Shown: positions 10,989-23,034, counted from the stretch's first letter. The stretch: DNA of 64,000 nucleotides from Umbilicaria muhlenbergii (GCA_000611775.1 KK106984.1:2853506-2917505); one strand, 5' to 3'. Made by a program: numbers and translations. The notes: a model not told the origin generated them from the letters alone.

Positions 10989-13914
10989 ATGGCGGGAGTA
11001 GAAAGCGCCAAAGATACCCTCTGCAGGAATGTAACCATCTACGGTCATTGCAGATACGAAGACAAAGGTGGTGAACATTTGAAGGGTACATGTACAAGAA
11101 GCTGATATGGTTGTTAAGGATGTGCATTTAACCATGATCCGGTCAAGGCTCATACACCACAAGCTCAGGCAGATAGGTGTGCATTGCAGCCTTCCTTGAA
11201 GAGAAGCAACTCATGCTTATTCGCGTCCTAATGGAACAGTCTAAAGAAGCGCCTCACCGTCGACTCCCCAAGCTTCACACCCTCTACGCTTGTGAGCAAT
11301 GGTGTCAAGTCAGGCTTGAAGAGTGCCGGTATATCGCCAAAGGCCGCGAGTGCTGCGCCATTCAAGCCAAAGGGGCTTACACCAGGTGATAAACGCTCAC
11401 CTACGCCTTGGGATGCAAGGAATTGATGTTCTGCATCAGGAATCGCACCTCCCCAAGCAAAACAGTACAATCCAACCGCACCAGATTGGGCAGCGCCCGA
11501 AACCCAGGAGTTCCTTCCTCAAACATATCATACTATACCCACGGTAAGTAAAGCTCGCTATTGCTTCCTTCAGCCATCCACCTCGAAATCCTGCACGAGT
11601 ATATCCTTGTATCAGTGTACACTATGGGAAGCAAGCATGTCTTCGACCCGATGGCATTCCATCAGCAATTTGGTGTCCTCTCGCGTACCCTGACTACCAA
11701 TACCCATCCGGGCCCAATTAAAATATACGAAGGGTCTCCCGTCTTTGTGAATGGAGCTTCGTTTGACGAGACCCCGCCTCCTTCTCCAAGCCTTGAGCAG
11801 AAGACATCCAGAAGTCACCAGACTTTCCTGCTACGTTTGAAGAGTCCTCCAGTGCATGGAGGTTTTTCGCGTTCGATTGCACAGCGTCACCTTCAAGCAT
11901 ATCCATCGAGAGCTCAAACTCGACATGCTTCTGCAACCTTCACTCATGTGAAATCGCTTAGCATTGACGCAGCACCTTCTCATCCAAACCTCATTCGTTA
12001 TACCCCATCACCAACGCCTCGTACTTTTGCACAAGCCTCACGAAGTCTCCCTCATCTTCGGGCCCAATCTCGTCAGTTCGATAGTGGCAAGATGTACCCC
12101 ATCCCTCCTTACCATTACCCGTCCCGAGCACCTCAGCCACTTGAGTGGGTTGGAGGAAACTATTCTCCTTATGCTCTTCCTACCCGTTCTCAACAGACGT
12201 ACCATGCTCAACAAATGTACCAGGGCGAAAGCAACGGTGCATTGACAACGGCGAACCCCTACGACCCGTTCACCGCCGCCACGCCCTCACTTGCCACAGC
12301 CAATCATGCCACACACCAGCCCCAAGTCAATCCTTACACCCAGGACACAAATAACATGGGCGGCGCATCGTACTACCAGGGGCAGAACAGCTACGCACAG
12401 CCGGTAAGACTGGATACAACCTAATCCGACAAGACTAACGTGAAGCTGACTATGCCCTCAGCTACAATATCACCTCTACGCTCCACTCGGTCCACATCGG
12501 GAGAATCTATTACCCTACCAAAGAGCAGCTCACGACTTCTTTATTTCCGATGCACTTCGAGAAGAACTTCAGCGGAAGTCTGCCGCAACACTGCAAACCT
12601 TGCCTAGTACGTTCCTGCAAGTGGAGCGGTGTTCGAGTTGTGAGTGATTAATGCCCTCGATAGACTCGACTCTTCCCGCACAGATCGACCACTTCCACTC
12701 CTTAGTTCCACTCGATACCAGCAATCAGAAGAATGCAGCTTTGTTCGGATATCCAAGCTGGGTTTATAAAGCTGTATCCAGTAAAGATGGCAATACATAT
12801 GCGCTCAGACGGCTCGAGGGTGGGTTACTCGTGTCTCCAAGCCATCAAATAATGTGCGATTGATCCGGGGATTTGTCTAGGATACCGCTTGACGAACGAG
12901 AAAGCTATCAGACCCGTCCAAGGTTGGAAGCGGGTCAACAATGGCAACGTTGTCACTGTCATTGACGCCTTTACAAATCGAAGCTTTGGCGACAGCTCGC
13001 TAATCTTCATCACTGACTACCACCCCCTATCCAAGACGCTTGCGGAACACCATTTTACATCACAATCCCGTTACCAAACACGTGCCCCTAGCGTTTTGGT
13101 CCCTGAACAGATACTCTGGAGCTATATCGTTCAGATAGCCAACGCATTGAAAGCTATCCATATGGCTGGACTTGCTGCTAGGATCATCGATCCAACAAAG
13201 ATCCTTTTGACAAGCAAAAACCGCATTCGCCTGAATGCATGCGCCATTCTAGACGTGGTCCAATTCGATGCGCAACGCACTATCATCGATCTACAGCGGG
13301 AAGACCTTCTCCAATTCGGCAGGCTTATACTCGCTATCGGCACGAACAATCCATCCATAATTCATAACGTTCCCAAGGGAATGGAGCAATTCGCCAGATC
13401 CTACAGCCAATCGCTTAAAGAGTCCGTCTTCTGGCTTTTGGATGTGACGTCTCCGCAACAGCAAACCAAGAGCATAGATCTCTTGATCAGCGGTATTTCA
13501 TCTCAGATTGTCGCCACTTTCGATAGCACGCTGCACCTAGACGACCAACTCAATACCGAACTGAACCGCGAGCTAGAAAACTCGCGTATCCTCCGCCTAA
13601 TGACGAAGCTCAACTTCATCAATGAACGTCCTGACCATGAGCACGACCGGCAATGGTCCGAAAATGGCGAGCGCTACTATCTGAAACTCTTCCGAGACTA
13701 CGTATTCCACCAAGTGGACGCGCAAGGCAATCCAGTCATCGACCTGGCGCATGTTCTAGGTTGTCTGAATAAGCTAGATGCCGGTTTAGAGGAGAAGATC
13801 ATGTTAACGAGTCGGGATGAGCAGACCTGTTTCGTTGTCACCTATAGAGAATTAAAGAGAGGAGTCGAGTCGGCCTTTCAGGATTTGATGAAGTCGGCTC
13901 GGAGGGGGATGTAG
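10989..13914 (+). CDS. PAN3: PAN2-PAN3 deadenylation complex subunit PAN3
   Basis: Eight exons: 10989-11067, 11119-11176, 11240-11385, 11440-11543, 12197-12403, 12462-12606, 12664-12819, 12881-13914; 642 residues with all phases consistent. PAN3 anchors PAN2 to poly(A)-binding protein for mRNA tail shortening. Exons 1-2 encode a CCCH zinc finger (CRNVTIYGHCRYEDKG, then CAFNHD). Exons 3-4 hold a basic linker and a PAM2-like PETQEFLPQTY, which binds PABP. Exon 6 onward is the pseudokinase (LQYHLYAPLGPHRENLLPYQ, YKAVSSKDGNTYALRRLEG, FITDYHPLSKTLAEHH) followed by the conserved C-terminal knob (NGERYYLKLFRDYVFHQVD). The start at 10989 gives a short N-terminus; an in-frame ATG at 10914 is possible. 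Intron 4 (11544-12196) is ten times longer than the others and open in frame. Exon 5 could alternatively begin at 12224. Confidence 0.92.
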
Positions 13915-14697
13915 ATGATACCAGATCATTATACGTTACTATGTCCGGTTCAAGAAGCGCACAAGTGGGATGGACAGTGTTTGTGCAGGGAGGGGCATTA
14001 GTGTTCGACGGACCCAGTTAAGATTGGATAGCTGGAGTTGGCTGGTGAGTTCGATAGTCTTCGTAGAAGGGCCTCTTGTGTGCGGGAGGACGTAACAATC
14101 AAACGTTTTGTTTACTCACTCTCAGCCTTAGTTTCATTCTTGCTTGTTGGATGCGTAGCTGTGTCTCCCCGTGAAGCTTCCTCTTTCCATTTTGATGACT
14201 TTGGCCTCTTTGGGTCCGTAACCATGTCGCTTGTGATAAGTTATGTATACGCTCCAGGCTGACGAGGCTGAGTTCTTCCCTGTCTCGCCTCTCAAGAACT
14301 TCAACAGTAGACCAAATTATCTCTAGCATTCTAAGCAGTCCTTGCTTTGTGGCGGAGGCCATCCAAACCTCTTACGAGCGATTCAACGTTGGCAGGGCTT
14401 AGAATCCATGTTGCACAGCATGAGCGGAAGGATCTGTCCTCCCAACAATATAACCTCTAAAAGCCTTACCGCCTTGGAGGCGTGGTCCACATGTTGACAG
14501 CACACAGCCTCCACAGAACCGCGCCTTATGTATGCAGCTCTTTACGTGCCTGCGCTTCCCTACAGCGCTGTCGATGTTCGATGTTCCTTGTTTAATATTT
14601 CACCTCTCAGTTTTCAATGGTCTAGAGGAGCCTGCGTCTGCGTGTTGAATAATCAAGTCCAGATCTCTTTCGAATCCCTAGTGGTCACTTCAGCCGA
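13915..14697. other. Intergenic, no gene seen
   Basis: About 780 bases between PAN3 and the next plus-strand gene. Short frames at 14038-14262 and 14099-14362 overlap on opposite strands and resemble nothing known. Confidence 0.4.
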
Positions 14698-16237
14698 ATG
14701 GCAGAAAGACTTTTGAAGGAACATGAGGCCTCGGTTGCTCAGTTGCGGGAGAAGGTGTCTGCGTTGCAAGCAGAACTTGCATCACTCCGGAAGGAACGAC
14801 AATCTTCATCGAATGATGTCCATCACGAGGATTCAACATATAGCTCTGAATCTGCTCCCTCCGGAGCACCTCTCAATACTGTATTTGGCATGCCTTCAGC
14901 TTCTCCTTTAGGGCTGATCCAGTCGATGGAGAACGGGAAAGATACGCCTACAAGCGCTCAAGATACACCCGACTATGACGAGGACGAGACAAGTGGCCCT
15001 AACGACAGCAGTGGAGACGTTACCTTAGCACATGCACCTCAGGTAGATGTGTCAAGACAAAGCTCTAGTCTACCGTTTCCTACCTCTCGTCCAGATCCGC
15101 GCTCGATTCTTGCTGTCAACTTACGCACAGTTAGAAACGCTGTCAGAAACATGATAGCCTTGTACTTTCAGCCCCCAGTACCTCCAGGCTACGAAAGAAT
15201 TACGTGGAAATGCGTACGTACCGGTTACTGATTGTGAAACCACCCAGTCTAACAGGTTTATATAGGCTTGCGGTCTTCTGATGTATCTGGATATCAAAGA
15301 TCCAGAACCGGGCGTGGCAGACCTGTTGAAAGCCGATTTGTCAAAATCTGCCGCCGCTGCTGCTGAAAGCCTAGACTTACCGCTAGAAATCAACTCGACA
15401 TTTACTCTGCAGCAAAGCTCGACAGGTAGTTCCAGGGGATCCTCAGACCAGCGACCTCAGTCTCCTCGCTCCTCACTAGCGTCCTCGGACTTGCACATGA
15501 AGTCGGTGTGTAGCAGCTCCACATTGGTTACTACCCCAGAGAAACAAGCCCGTTTCTTACTCGTGTGCATCAACGCGACGACGTACGAGATTCGATTGGA
15601 GCAGATTCCCCTCGCTACGGTCGGGCATGATCAGGTACTCTTCAATCTCATTCGGGATGCTTACTACACGTTGAGCAGGAGTTGGCTATCTAAGCTCAGT
15701 TTCTTAACGCCTGTGTCGGTTGAGCTGGTTGAGGTATGTCCGTCTGTTCCTACCTCAAGATTCTCTACTTCCCAAGCTTAAGAACCATAGTTCGAACTCG
15801 TGCCCCCGCCCGAGGGCCAAGGCGTCGGCATCCTCAAGGCCCCTTCGCTGCCGCCTGTAGAAGAGGTCAAGGTCAAGGAGAGCTATCACTACGCTCCTTG
15901 CCCGCTGGAGCCTCCGGCTATACCGACGAATTACTTTATGCACATCTTCCACTACCCGGGCAAACATACACAGGACTTTTGGCTCCGTCGGCTTCCCAAG
16001 AAGCTGAAGACTGAATTGGCATATACCACGGATCCCCTCCCTATTGGATGGGGGGTCCGGATTCTCGAAGGGCCGAACGTTTTCTTGATTAATTGTATTT
16101 TGGGATTGATGCTTGCGGTTGCTGGCATGTGGATGGCGCTGATGAGAGATGTTTCTGGGGGTACGGGACTGGGGCAGCTATTGGTTGTCGTGCTTGTGAC
16201 AGTGGTTACTTGGAATCTGCAGCAGTGGAGGTTGTGA
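14698..16237 (+). CDS. Fungal protein with N-terminal coiled coil and C-terminal membrane anchor, function unknown
   Basis: Three exons, 14698-15213, 15266-15733, 15791-16237; 476 residues, all introns phase 0. The first 35 residues are a coiled coil (LLKEHEASVAQLREKVSALQ). A Ser/Asp/Glu-rich linker runs to about residue 125. A helical block follows (RPDPRSILAVNLRTVRNAVR), with a second block after the Ser-rich middle (ARFLLVCINATTYEIRLEQI, LFNLIRDAYYTLSRSWLSKL). Exon 3 contains FHYPGKHTQDFWLRRLPKKL and GWGVRILEGPN. Two hydrophobic stretches close the protein (VFLINCILGLMLAVAGMWMA and LGQLLVVVLVTVVTW). I know similar uncharacterised proteins in moulds but no function. The tail hydrophobics suggest a tail-anchored or hairpin membrane protein facing the cytosol. 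Confidence 0.8.
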
Positions 16238-17886
16238 TTTACCGAGGACGGTCGGCTTGCCTGCGGACACCTTTCGCCACCTACCCGAAACTAAATCAAC
16301 GACGATTAGTCGACGCCTCCATGCCAGGGTGAGCCAGCCGATCTGCATACTCCGATACTAATCTGCTAACGAAAACTGGGCGTCACTAGGCCGCTAGCCC
16401 TGTCACACCACCCGTGATTCTTCGACCTGCTTTTTCAAACATTATACAGAGACTTCTGTCTTACTGTCACCGCCCTCACTACCGCCGTGGCCCTCACCCC
16501 CTCAACATGACAGTTGGCTCCTCAACGCCGCGCACCATCATCATTGGCCCCCGGCATCCCCCCCCCCTCACCTCACCCCTATCTGAGTAGGCCTCAGGCA
16601 ACGCAATTTCCAGCAGATACCCCCTCACTGAGAGCTCTTGAGGGCCAACACAAGGCCAAAAGCTCAACCTGAGAGACAGTGATTTCAACTGTGAACAAAG
16701 GCAGAAGCAGACATGGTCATGATGTTGTCTGATGTAAATCAAGTGTTAGTTCCAGCTCCTCTATGCTAGGAAGGCCCTGTTGAGGCCTCAGTTTTTTATA
16801 TAAACCCCAAAAACCACCGTGAAGCCTGCTTTTCCGCTTGTGAACCATCTGAGCCGCTCAAGAGTTCAACTTCCCCCCCTCCTTCCCCGCAGTACCCATC
16901 AACCCCATCTCACCCTCTCGCGCATCCCTCACTCACCCCACTCACCCCACCCACACCATCCATCCCCCTCCCCCCCTCCCTCCCTTCACACACACGCCCC
17001 CCTTCTTCTCTCCTATCCCCCACCACAAAACCAAACCCAGCGCCTCTTCATCCCATCTCCTGAACCTCGCTTGAGTTATTACACTGCCCATCCCATCCCA
17101 TCCCAGAACCAGCCCTAGCCTTGCAAATGCCGAGCTGGGAAGCACAGCCCGGGTCGGGCACGTGGGAGTATTACTGCGGGGACTTGGTTGGGATCAGCCA
17201 CGCTGAGGGGGTAGGGCGGAAGGGTTTCGGGCACGGTTGGAGGGAAGGCGTGGGAAGGGGAGGGAGGGGAGGCGGGGGGGTAAGGCGTAAGGCTGCGGGG
17301 GGCTTGGACCGGGGGAGGAGTAGGGCGTGGGAGGTAGGAGATCAGATGAGATGGGATGCGGATGAGGATGATAGGTGGGATGAGGGAGTGTGGTAGATGG
17401 ATGGTCTGGTTTTGGAGGGGAAGGGTTGAGAGGGGTGGAGCATGAGAGGAGGTTGTTTGGTGGTGTGTTATAGCTAGCTGTAGCAGTAGCGATGATGGTT
17501 GAAGTTTTAGTGGTCAATCTAGATCTATAGGTACGGTGTGGGGTATATCCATCCATTTTCATCTTATCTCGTCTCATTCATACCATCCTCTCACCGTTCA
17601 AACCGCCCCCCGTAAGTATAAATACCGTAGGCAATCTCATCTCATCCCGTCCCCAGCTAACCCAGCGGGCACCCCCCCACCGCTCTTCCTCCATACCGCT
17701 ACCTCCTCGCACGGACAAGGGTGTCCAGCGCTGCCGTTGTGCTTTGAGCTAATCTGGCACTCACGACGCCTCTCCCCTCTCCGCACCGGAACATCCACGG
17801 CCTTTTCGTGGGAGAGGAAGCGTCTCGCTCGCAACTCAGTCGTCGCTCTTCCTCTCCTTCCTCTCCTTCAATTCTCGAACTCAAAT
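16238..17886. other. Gene-poor stretch with alternating strand composition
   Basis: About 1.65 kb without a supportable gene. From about 16860 to 17110 the plus strand is C-rich (runs such as CCCCCCTCC and repeated CATCC). From about 17160 to 17400 it flips to G-rich, and from 17590 to 17890 it is C-rich again. A plus-strand frame of 91 codons at 17121-17396 lies in the G-rich part and is probably a composition artefact, although a TATA-like box lies upstream. Confidence 0.5.
16797..16804 (+). promoter_or_regulatory. TATA-like box followed by pyrimidine-rich tract
   Basis: TATATAAA follows a T run and precedes about 250 bases of CT-rich plus strand, an arrangement seen at strong fungal promoters. 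No convincing coding start follows, so a noncoding transcript or chance are both possible. Confidence 0.3.
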
Positions 17887-19084
17887 TCAAGCCCCTAACC
17901 CATTCGTACTCCCCACAAAGACCACCTGAACAGACGCGAACCTATTACCCCCCCCACATCGGTCAGCCATCCACTCTCTCCTAAACACTAATACTCTCTC
18001 TATCGCATAGCGATTGAAGAGGAGAAAACTCACGCCGCCGTCGCCGCGAAAATCTCCACCTTCTTCGCCTTGGTGAAAACCGCCAAGGCGAGCGAAAACA
18101 GCGCCGAAAACGCCAGGATTGCCCCGAGCCGCGCAACCATGTCGTGCACGAAATAGAGCACGAAGATGGCCGCCGTCGGGATGAGGGTGCCGAGGGAGAT
18201 GCCGACGAAGTGCGTGACGGTCATGAGGGTGGATTCTTTGTAGGTGTAGAGACCGCTTTCGGGGTCGTCTGGTTTCTGGGCGGGGGGTTAGTGGCTGGGT
18301 TTTGTGAGGGGAGCGGAGAAAGAGGGGGACTGGGACTGGGACTGGAATTTGAACTGAAACAGAACGGGGGCAGATGATGGTAAGGGGAGAGTGGAAACTA
18401 AAAGACAGACGTACCTTGACCCTACTGCCAAACCACCGGTGATACAGCGGCACGATCCAAAACGCCAGAAACTTCGAAAACACGTCCCGATCCACATGCA
18501 CCTCCGACATGGCCACCAGATCCCCGGCCTGCGCCGGCTCGTCCGCGTCCCACACGTCGGCTTCGATGCCGCGCAGGAAATAGTCGCCGCAGCGCGGCCG
18601 GGCGAGCCATTCTCGGAGCGCTTCGAGACTGCGCTGGTTCGGCGGTTGGAGTCGGCAGATTTCCCGGTATTCGAGTAGGGCCGCGTCTAAGGGTAGGGCT
18701 CACGTCAGTTTGTGCGACCTCGGCAATTTGTGACTGGTCAGGGGGGGGCGCCGTACTGTACTCTTTCAGCTTCTCACGGATTTCGAGCACTTTTTGCCAT
18801 TGCGAGTTGGCGCAGTCGCCCTGTTCGTGGGCGAGCACCAGACTCCGCCATGATTGGTGGGATTGCTTTTTCTCGATGTCGGCGCTCTGCTCGTCGTCTT
18901 CTCGGATGCTCTGGAGTTGGTCTTCTAACCTGACGAGTTCGGCTTGGAGAAACAATAAGTTTTGGGCGTTTAGGGCTCCGAATCGGCGGAAGATGGCGAC
19001 TTCGGGCCACGAGCCCATAAATTTCGAGAGTTTGGAGTAGCTGCCCATTGATGGCTGTTCGCTGGAGACTGGAGATAGAGACAT
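17887..19084 (-). CDS. DUF6594 family membrane protein
   Basis: Four exons read from 19084: 19084-18757, 18686-18415, 18275-18034, 17941-17887; 298 residues. The family signature is near the start (SYSKLSKFMGSWPEVAIFRR, FGALNAQNLLFLQAELVRLE), followed by the charged helix IREDDEQSADIEKKQSHQSW and WQKVLEIREKLKEYNAALLE. The next segment LEALREWLARPRCGDYFLRG leads to the C-terminal domain. Hydrophobic helices are MTVTHFVGISLGTLIPTAAI with VLYFVHDMVA, then LGAILAFSALFSLALAVFTK. DUF6594 proteins are common in filamentous ascomycetes and their function is unknown. The fourth exon is short (17 codons before the stop) but completes the third membrane segment (AFASVQVVFVGS). Confidence 0.85.
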
Positions 19085-19481
19085 CTTGCTGCTGGGGGCG
19101 TTGGGTCAGATTATTATACATGATTTCCCAATATGATTATTGCCTTCGATAAGCATGTGTAGGGCTTGACTTACCGTCGCGCACCTGAGCCTCCTCTTAA
19201 CCCTTGTGAAATGCTGTGATTCCAAAACAAGCCAGCTCGCCCAGAGTTACGGGTACGCACACCGCAAGGCAGACTGGCACCAAGCGGCCGTACTGCCTTG
19301 CGCCTGTAACCGAGTATCCAATCACACCCCGGCTTTGGTGCTCGATGTGACAATTCTGGCGATCTGCACAGCCATCGCTGACCCCTAGCGTGCTTGCCCA
19401 AACCGCCTATTCATGAACCTCGTGAGGCTTCCCTCAGCCCACAGCCTCGTGTCGAAGCACAGTCAACATACAACACCCACA
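19085..19481. promoter_or_regulatory. Divergent promoter region, DUF6594 gene / retropepsin-fold gene
   Basis: 397 bases between opposite start codons. No TATA box or other motif assigned. Confidence 0.4.
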
Positions 19482-20631
19482 ATGCCTCCACGAGTGAGCA
19501 GCCCTGAAACGTTGTCGCCGCCGCTCAACACTAGGCGGAGGTCGAGTTCCTTCGTGGGATTGATGCGCAAGGTCTCCGGCAGGCGAGACAAGTCCGTCGT
19601 GCATCACCTGAGAGAGGCTGGTGATGTTTTCGGTGGCATTGGCGGTGCTCCCGCACTCCTCAGTGCTCCTGATGTCCGCAGGGCAGTCCTCCAGCAACTC
19701 GCCTTACTCATAGGGCAAACAAGTCCTTCTAGTCCGACAAGGCCGTCAATCAGGCCTTGTGACAGTCCTGCAATCAAGGTATGTGCGGTTCCATGCATCC
19801 TTGCCGTATTCGCACTATGTCCGTCTGACTGGCCAACTCAACAACGCTGTAGATCCAACCGACGTGGCTCACAAGCGAAGACATCGAAAACGCAGACCTG
19901 ACCGACGGCGACGCGGAGTCATTCGACTGGGACTCCGAAGGCAGCACCTACTACGACTCCAGCACCACCGAAACCACCAGCAGGATCCCCACCCGGCGCA
20001 AAGAACCCTTTACAGAAACCATCACCGTCTTCTCCGCCACCAAAGAGGAGCTAAACATGCGCTGCCTGCTCGACACCGGCATGCGCCCCAACGTCATCAA
20101 CGTCGAAAAAGCCGAGCGCACAGGCTTACGGATCAAAAAATACAGCGGCCGTCGCCTCATCACTGCCAACGGCGCCAAATTCGAACCCGTCGGCTGGATC
20201 AAAACAGACTTTTACTTCGAGCGCCGACAGACGGCCAAGACTTACCCGGTCAAGTTCTTGGTCGTGCCGAGGGAGGCGCCGTATGACGTTGCATTTGGAT
20301 GGCCGTTTATTTCCAAGGCCGGGCTGCTCAGCCACAACCCGGAGGCTTTCCCGCTTGATTGGGAGAAGTTGGATAAAAGTGAGTTTGGCTCGCTTGCTCG
20401 CTTGCTTGCGCGTCTGATCGTCCGGTGTGTGGGATGTAGGCTGATTTGTGCGCAGAAGGAACCGAGGACAAGAAACGTCGAGGAGAAGAGGCAAAAGAGA
20501 GGAATCGACGGATCAAAGAAGAGGAGCGGAGAGCTGAGAGAGAGAAACGCAACGCTGGGGGAGGGGGGCAAAGCAGCGGAGGCGGCAGCAGTGGCGGTGG
20601 CAGTAGCAGCGGAAGTCAAAGCACGACTTGA
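19482..20631 (+). CDS. Host protein with retropepsin-like (DTG) domain, unknown role
   Basis: Three exons, 19482-19778, 19853-20378, 20456-20631; 332 residues, phases consistent. The first 95 residues are basic and Ser/Pro-rich (LNTRRRSSSFVGLMRKVSGR). An acidic, Tyr-rich linker follows (DWDSEGSTYYDSS). From about residue 155 the sequence fits a single-chain retropepsin-like fold: TITVFSATKEELNMRCLLDT, with the DTG triad at residues 173-175, then LITANGAKFEPVGWI, FLVVPREAPYDVAFGWPFIS. The C-terminus is a charged helix (KERNRRIKEEERRAEREKRN) followed by Gly/Ser repeats. Such proteins occur as ordinary host genes in ascomycetes. Whether the DTG is catalytic is unknown; the fold needs two chains for proteolysis. 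No retroelement parts lie around it. Confidence 0.72.
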
Positions 20632-21112
20632 AAGAGAAGATTCCAGGCCTCTGCCACCATCGTCGTCTCTCCCTCGAGCTCCTTCGCATTTTTCATACCT
20701 CGGACTGTTTTCATCTGTCGCTGATACCCCAACTTGCGCTCTCTACTCTACGCTTAATGAAACCAGTACGTCTTCTGAGGTACGAAAACTGAACGCGCAA
20801 GAATCATACTGAACAGTCTATAGCGATACCCAGGAGGTCAACTCAGCTTGGGCACGGCATGTCTAATGATGGAAAATTTTCACGATACTTTCATTCACTT
20901 AAGGTAAGGTGGGTCCGCGGATACACGTGACGCGGGAGTACCCTTGACTTTTTTATTCTAGGGCTTGCAGTACGGATTGCTTATCATGATATCGCATTAT
21001 TGGTCATGGTATCGAGCGTCAACTATATACGTTGATTATATAAAGCATCCTCACCAGGAGCAAAAACAATAAAACCTCCCCATCTCGCCGGTCTATACCC
21101 TTATCCACCCTT
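20632..21112. other. Convergent 3' region
   Basis: 480 bases between two converging gene ends; both polyadenylation regions must lie here. AT-rich from about 20850 to 21080. Nothing else seen. Confidence 0.4.
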
Positions 21113-22359
21113 CTACCCCTCTTCCGTCCCACTAACCACCAAAACCACACTCCCCAACTGCCTCCTCACATCCTCCCTCTCCACATCATGCGTATCCTCC
21201 ACCTCGCCGTAAAGTCCCGTCTGCCACCGAACCTCCAAACTACACGCCTCCGCCGCCTCCTCGATCCCAAACCTCCTTTCCCCTTCCTCCCCCCCCCTAA
21301 CCCCTTGCCTCAACCCCGCAAACTCCTCACTCCACTCCACCACCAACCTCACACCCACACACAGACTCTTCCCCGCCAACACCGCCCTCTCCAGCCCCGC
21401 CAACTCCCACGCCGGCAACCCGCTAATCCACCCTCGGATCACCTCTCGGGTGCCGTCGGGTTGGCTGGCGGGGACGATACTGCCGTCGTCGAGGACGGGC
21501 TTGATTTCTACGCCGGGCCAGACGTGCGTCACTAGGTATCCGATAATAGGCTGCGCGGTGCGCATCTGAAGATCTCGCAACGAAGGGCCTGGGGAACGTG
21601 TCTCGGAATCGTCGAGGAGGGTGCTGGAATGTGAGGAGCGGGCGGGCGCCCAGCAGAGGAGTGTGTCCGTGTCCAAGTACCGCATCAGCATCTTGACTAT
21701 CTCGTCTCGCGTGCGCGACATTTTGGATGTAGAGGCCGCGGCTTGGTCGGCGAGGGCGAGGTCTTCGGCCCGGCTGGCTATGGAGGTGAGCGGGATTAGG
21801 TGTTGTTTTAGGGCTTGTTGGGCGGAGATGAGGAGATCCCATTCTAGCGCTATGGCGGTGGCGAGATGGGGCTTCGAAGGCGGAATGTGCAGGAGGGCTT
21901 TTGTGGCAGGGTTGCGGACGGGGCGTTTGTCCAGGTGGATCGTGTGATGATTGGGGTGGTCGGAGGTTTCTATAGAGGGGTTAAGGAGTTAGCAGCGAGC
22001 TTGTCACGTGCGGTAAAAGTAACGACGGGCGTACCATCTGCGGTTTGTACGGTTACGTCTTTCCAAAACCGCTTCTTCATTGCGCTCCCCGACTTCATGT
22101 GGCTGGAACGGAGGTCTTGACCGCGCTTGAGTAATTCGGCTTGTCGCCGGCGTCGGTCGACTCGTTCGCCATATTGTGATGCTGCGGGCAGAGGAGCGGA
22201 TGGTGGAGGCCCGGGGGTGGTGATGGGGAGGGGGTCGGCGGGTTTGGGGGCGGTGCTGTGGAGGCATTGGTAGAGTATTGGCGCCAGAGAGGATGATGGG
22301 ACGGTACGATGTGATGTGGAAAAGAGTGAAGTTGACGGAAGGCGTGTGAGGCTCTTCAT
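21113..22359 (-). CDS. ATP12: Mitochondrial F1-ATPase assembly chaperone ATP12
   Basis: Two exons, 22359-22035 and 21969-21113; 393 residues. ATP12 binds the free alpha subunit of F1 in the matrix and delivers it for assembly. The N-terminus MKSLTRLPSTSLFSTSHR is a typical presequence. The ATP12 domain opens at the splice junction: KKRFWKDVTVQTADG joins HTIHLDKRPVRNPATKALLH. Further matches are ATAIALEWDLLISAQQALKQ, LIPLTSIASRAEDLALADQ, IVKMLMRYLDTDTLLCWAP, YLVTHVWPGVEI and GLPAWELAGLERAVLAGKSL. The coding strand flips from C-rich to G-rich near 21425. Upstream in-frame ATGs exist, but this one directly precedes the presequence. Confidence 0.9.
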
Positions 22360-23034
22360 GCTTGAGCACACGATAGTGTTGGGTGGGGAGCATGGATGTC
22401 CTGAAGACTTGGCGGAGATTATTAGGCGCCAGCGCATGCAGTGCAAACTTTCCGGATTAGAACATGTCACGTGCATAACACGATGCATGCATCTCCACTG
22501 CGCTGGCTTACAGGCAAAGCAAACGACAATCTTCAATCGGGGACTCGTCGACTATTCACCCATGAATCGAAACAGTGGGAATTCTCTTCAAATTGTTTAT
22601 TTAAAAAGCTTATTAAAGAAACAGTGGGAAGTATCTTCGGTCGAGAGTCTGGAAGCCATGTCGGATGGACATCTACAGCCTCCACTCCCCGAATGTCGAT
22701 ATGCGCTTTTACGGTTGAGCTGCGGAGAGGGGTGCCCCGGCCCGCTGGCTGCCCCAGACTTTGCGTTGGTGCATGTCCGGCTGCATCCCGGCTGCATCCC
22801 GGCTGCATCCCATCTGCATCCATGTTTCCGAAAGCAGCTGCATGCAGAATGCTAAAGTAGTTGTTCTCCATATTGCATCCGTGTCCTGCGCGCGCGATAG
22901 GATGGAAATGGTAGATCATGTAGATGATGTGTCGTCGCACAACCGCAATTAGAAAATGGCCCTGACTATCAATCACGCTGTGCAGGTCAGGTTACATACA
23001 ACCTGCATTGATTCTCATCTTCCATCTCAATCCT
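22360..23034. other. Intergenic, ATP12 promoter side
   Basis: About 675 bases. Contains a short tandem repeat (listed separately). The open minus-strand frame at 22533-22976 crosses the repeat and lacks any family resemblance. Confidence 0.4.
22779..22823. repeat. 11-base tandem repeat, about four units
   Basis: Units of GGCTGCATCCC in direct array, the last ones diverged (CATCTGCATCC). Confidence 0.8.

Noticed and set aside
10826-11162. Two overlapping minus-strand frames resembling a small membrane protein
   Set aside because: They overlap the PAN3 zinc-finger exons on the other strand and have no consistent splice structure.
11228-11470. Minus-strand frame of 80 codons that looks protein-like
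   Set aside because: It is the exact antisense of PAN3 exons 3 and 4, whose sense translation matches the PAN3 linker and PAM2-like segment.
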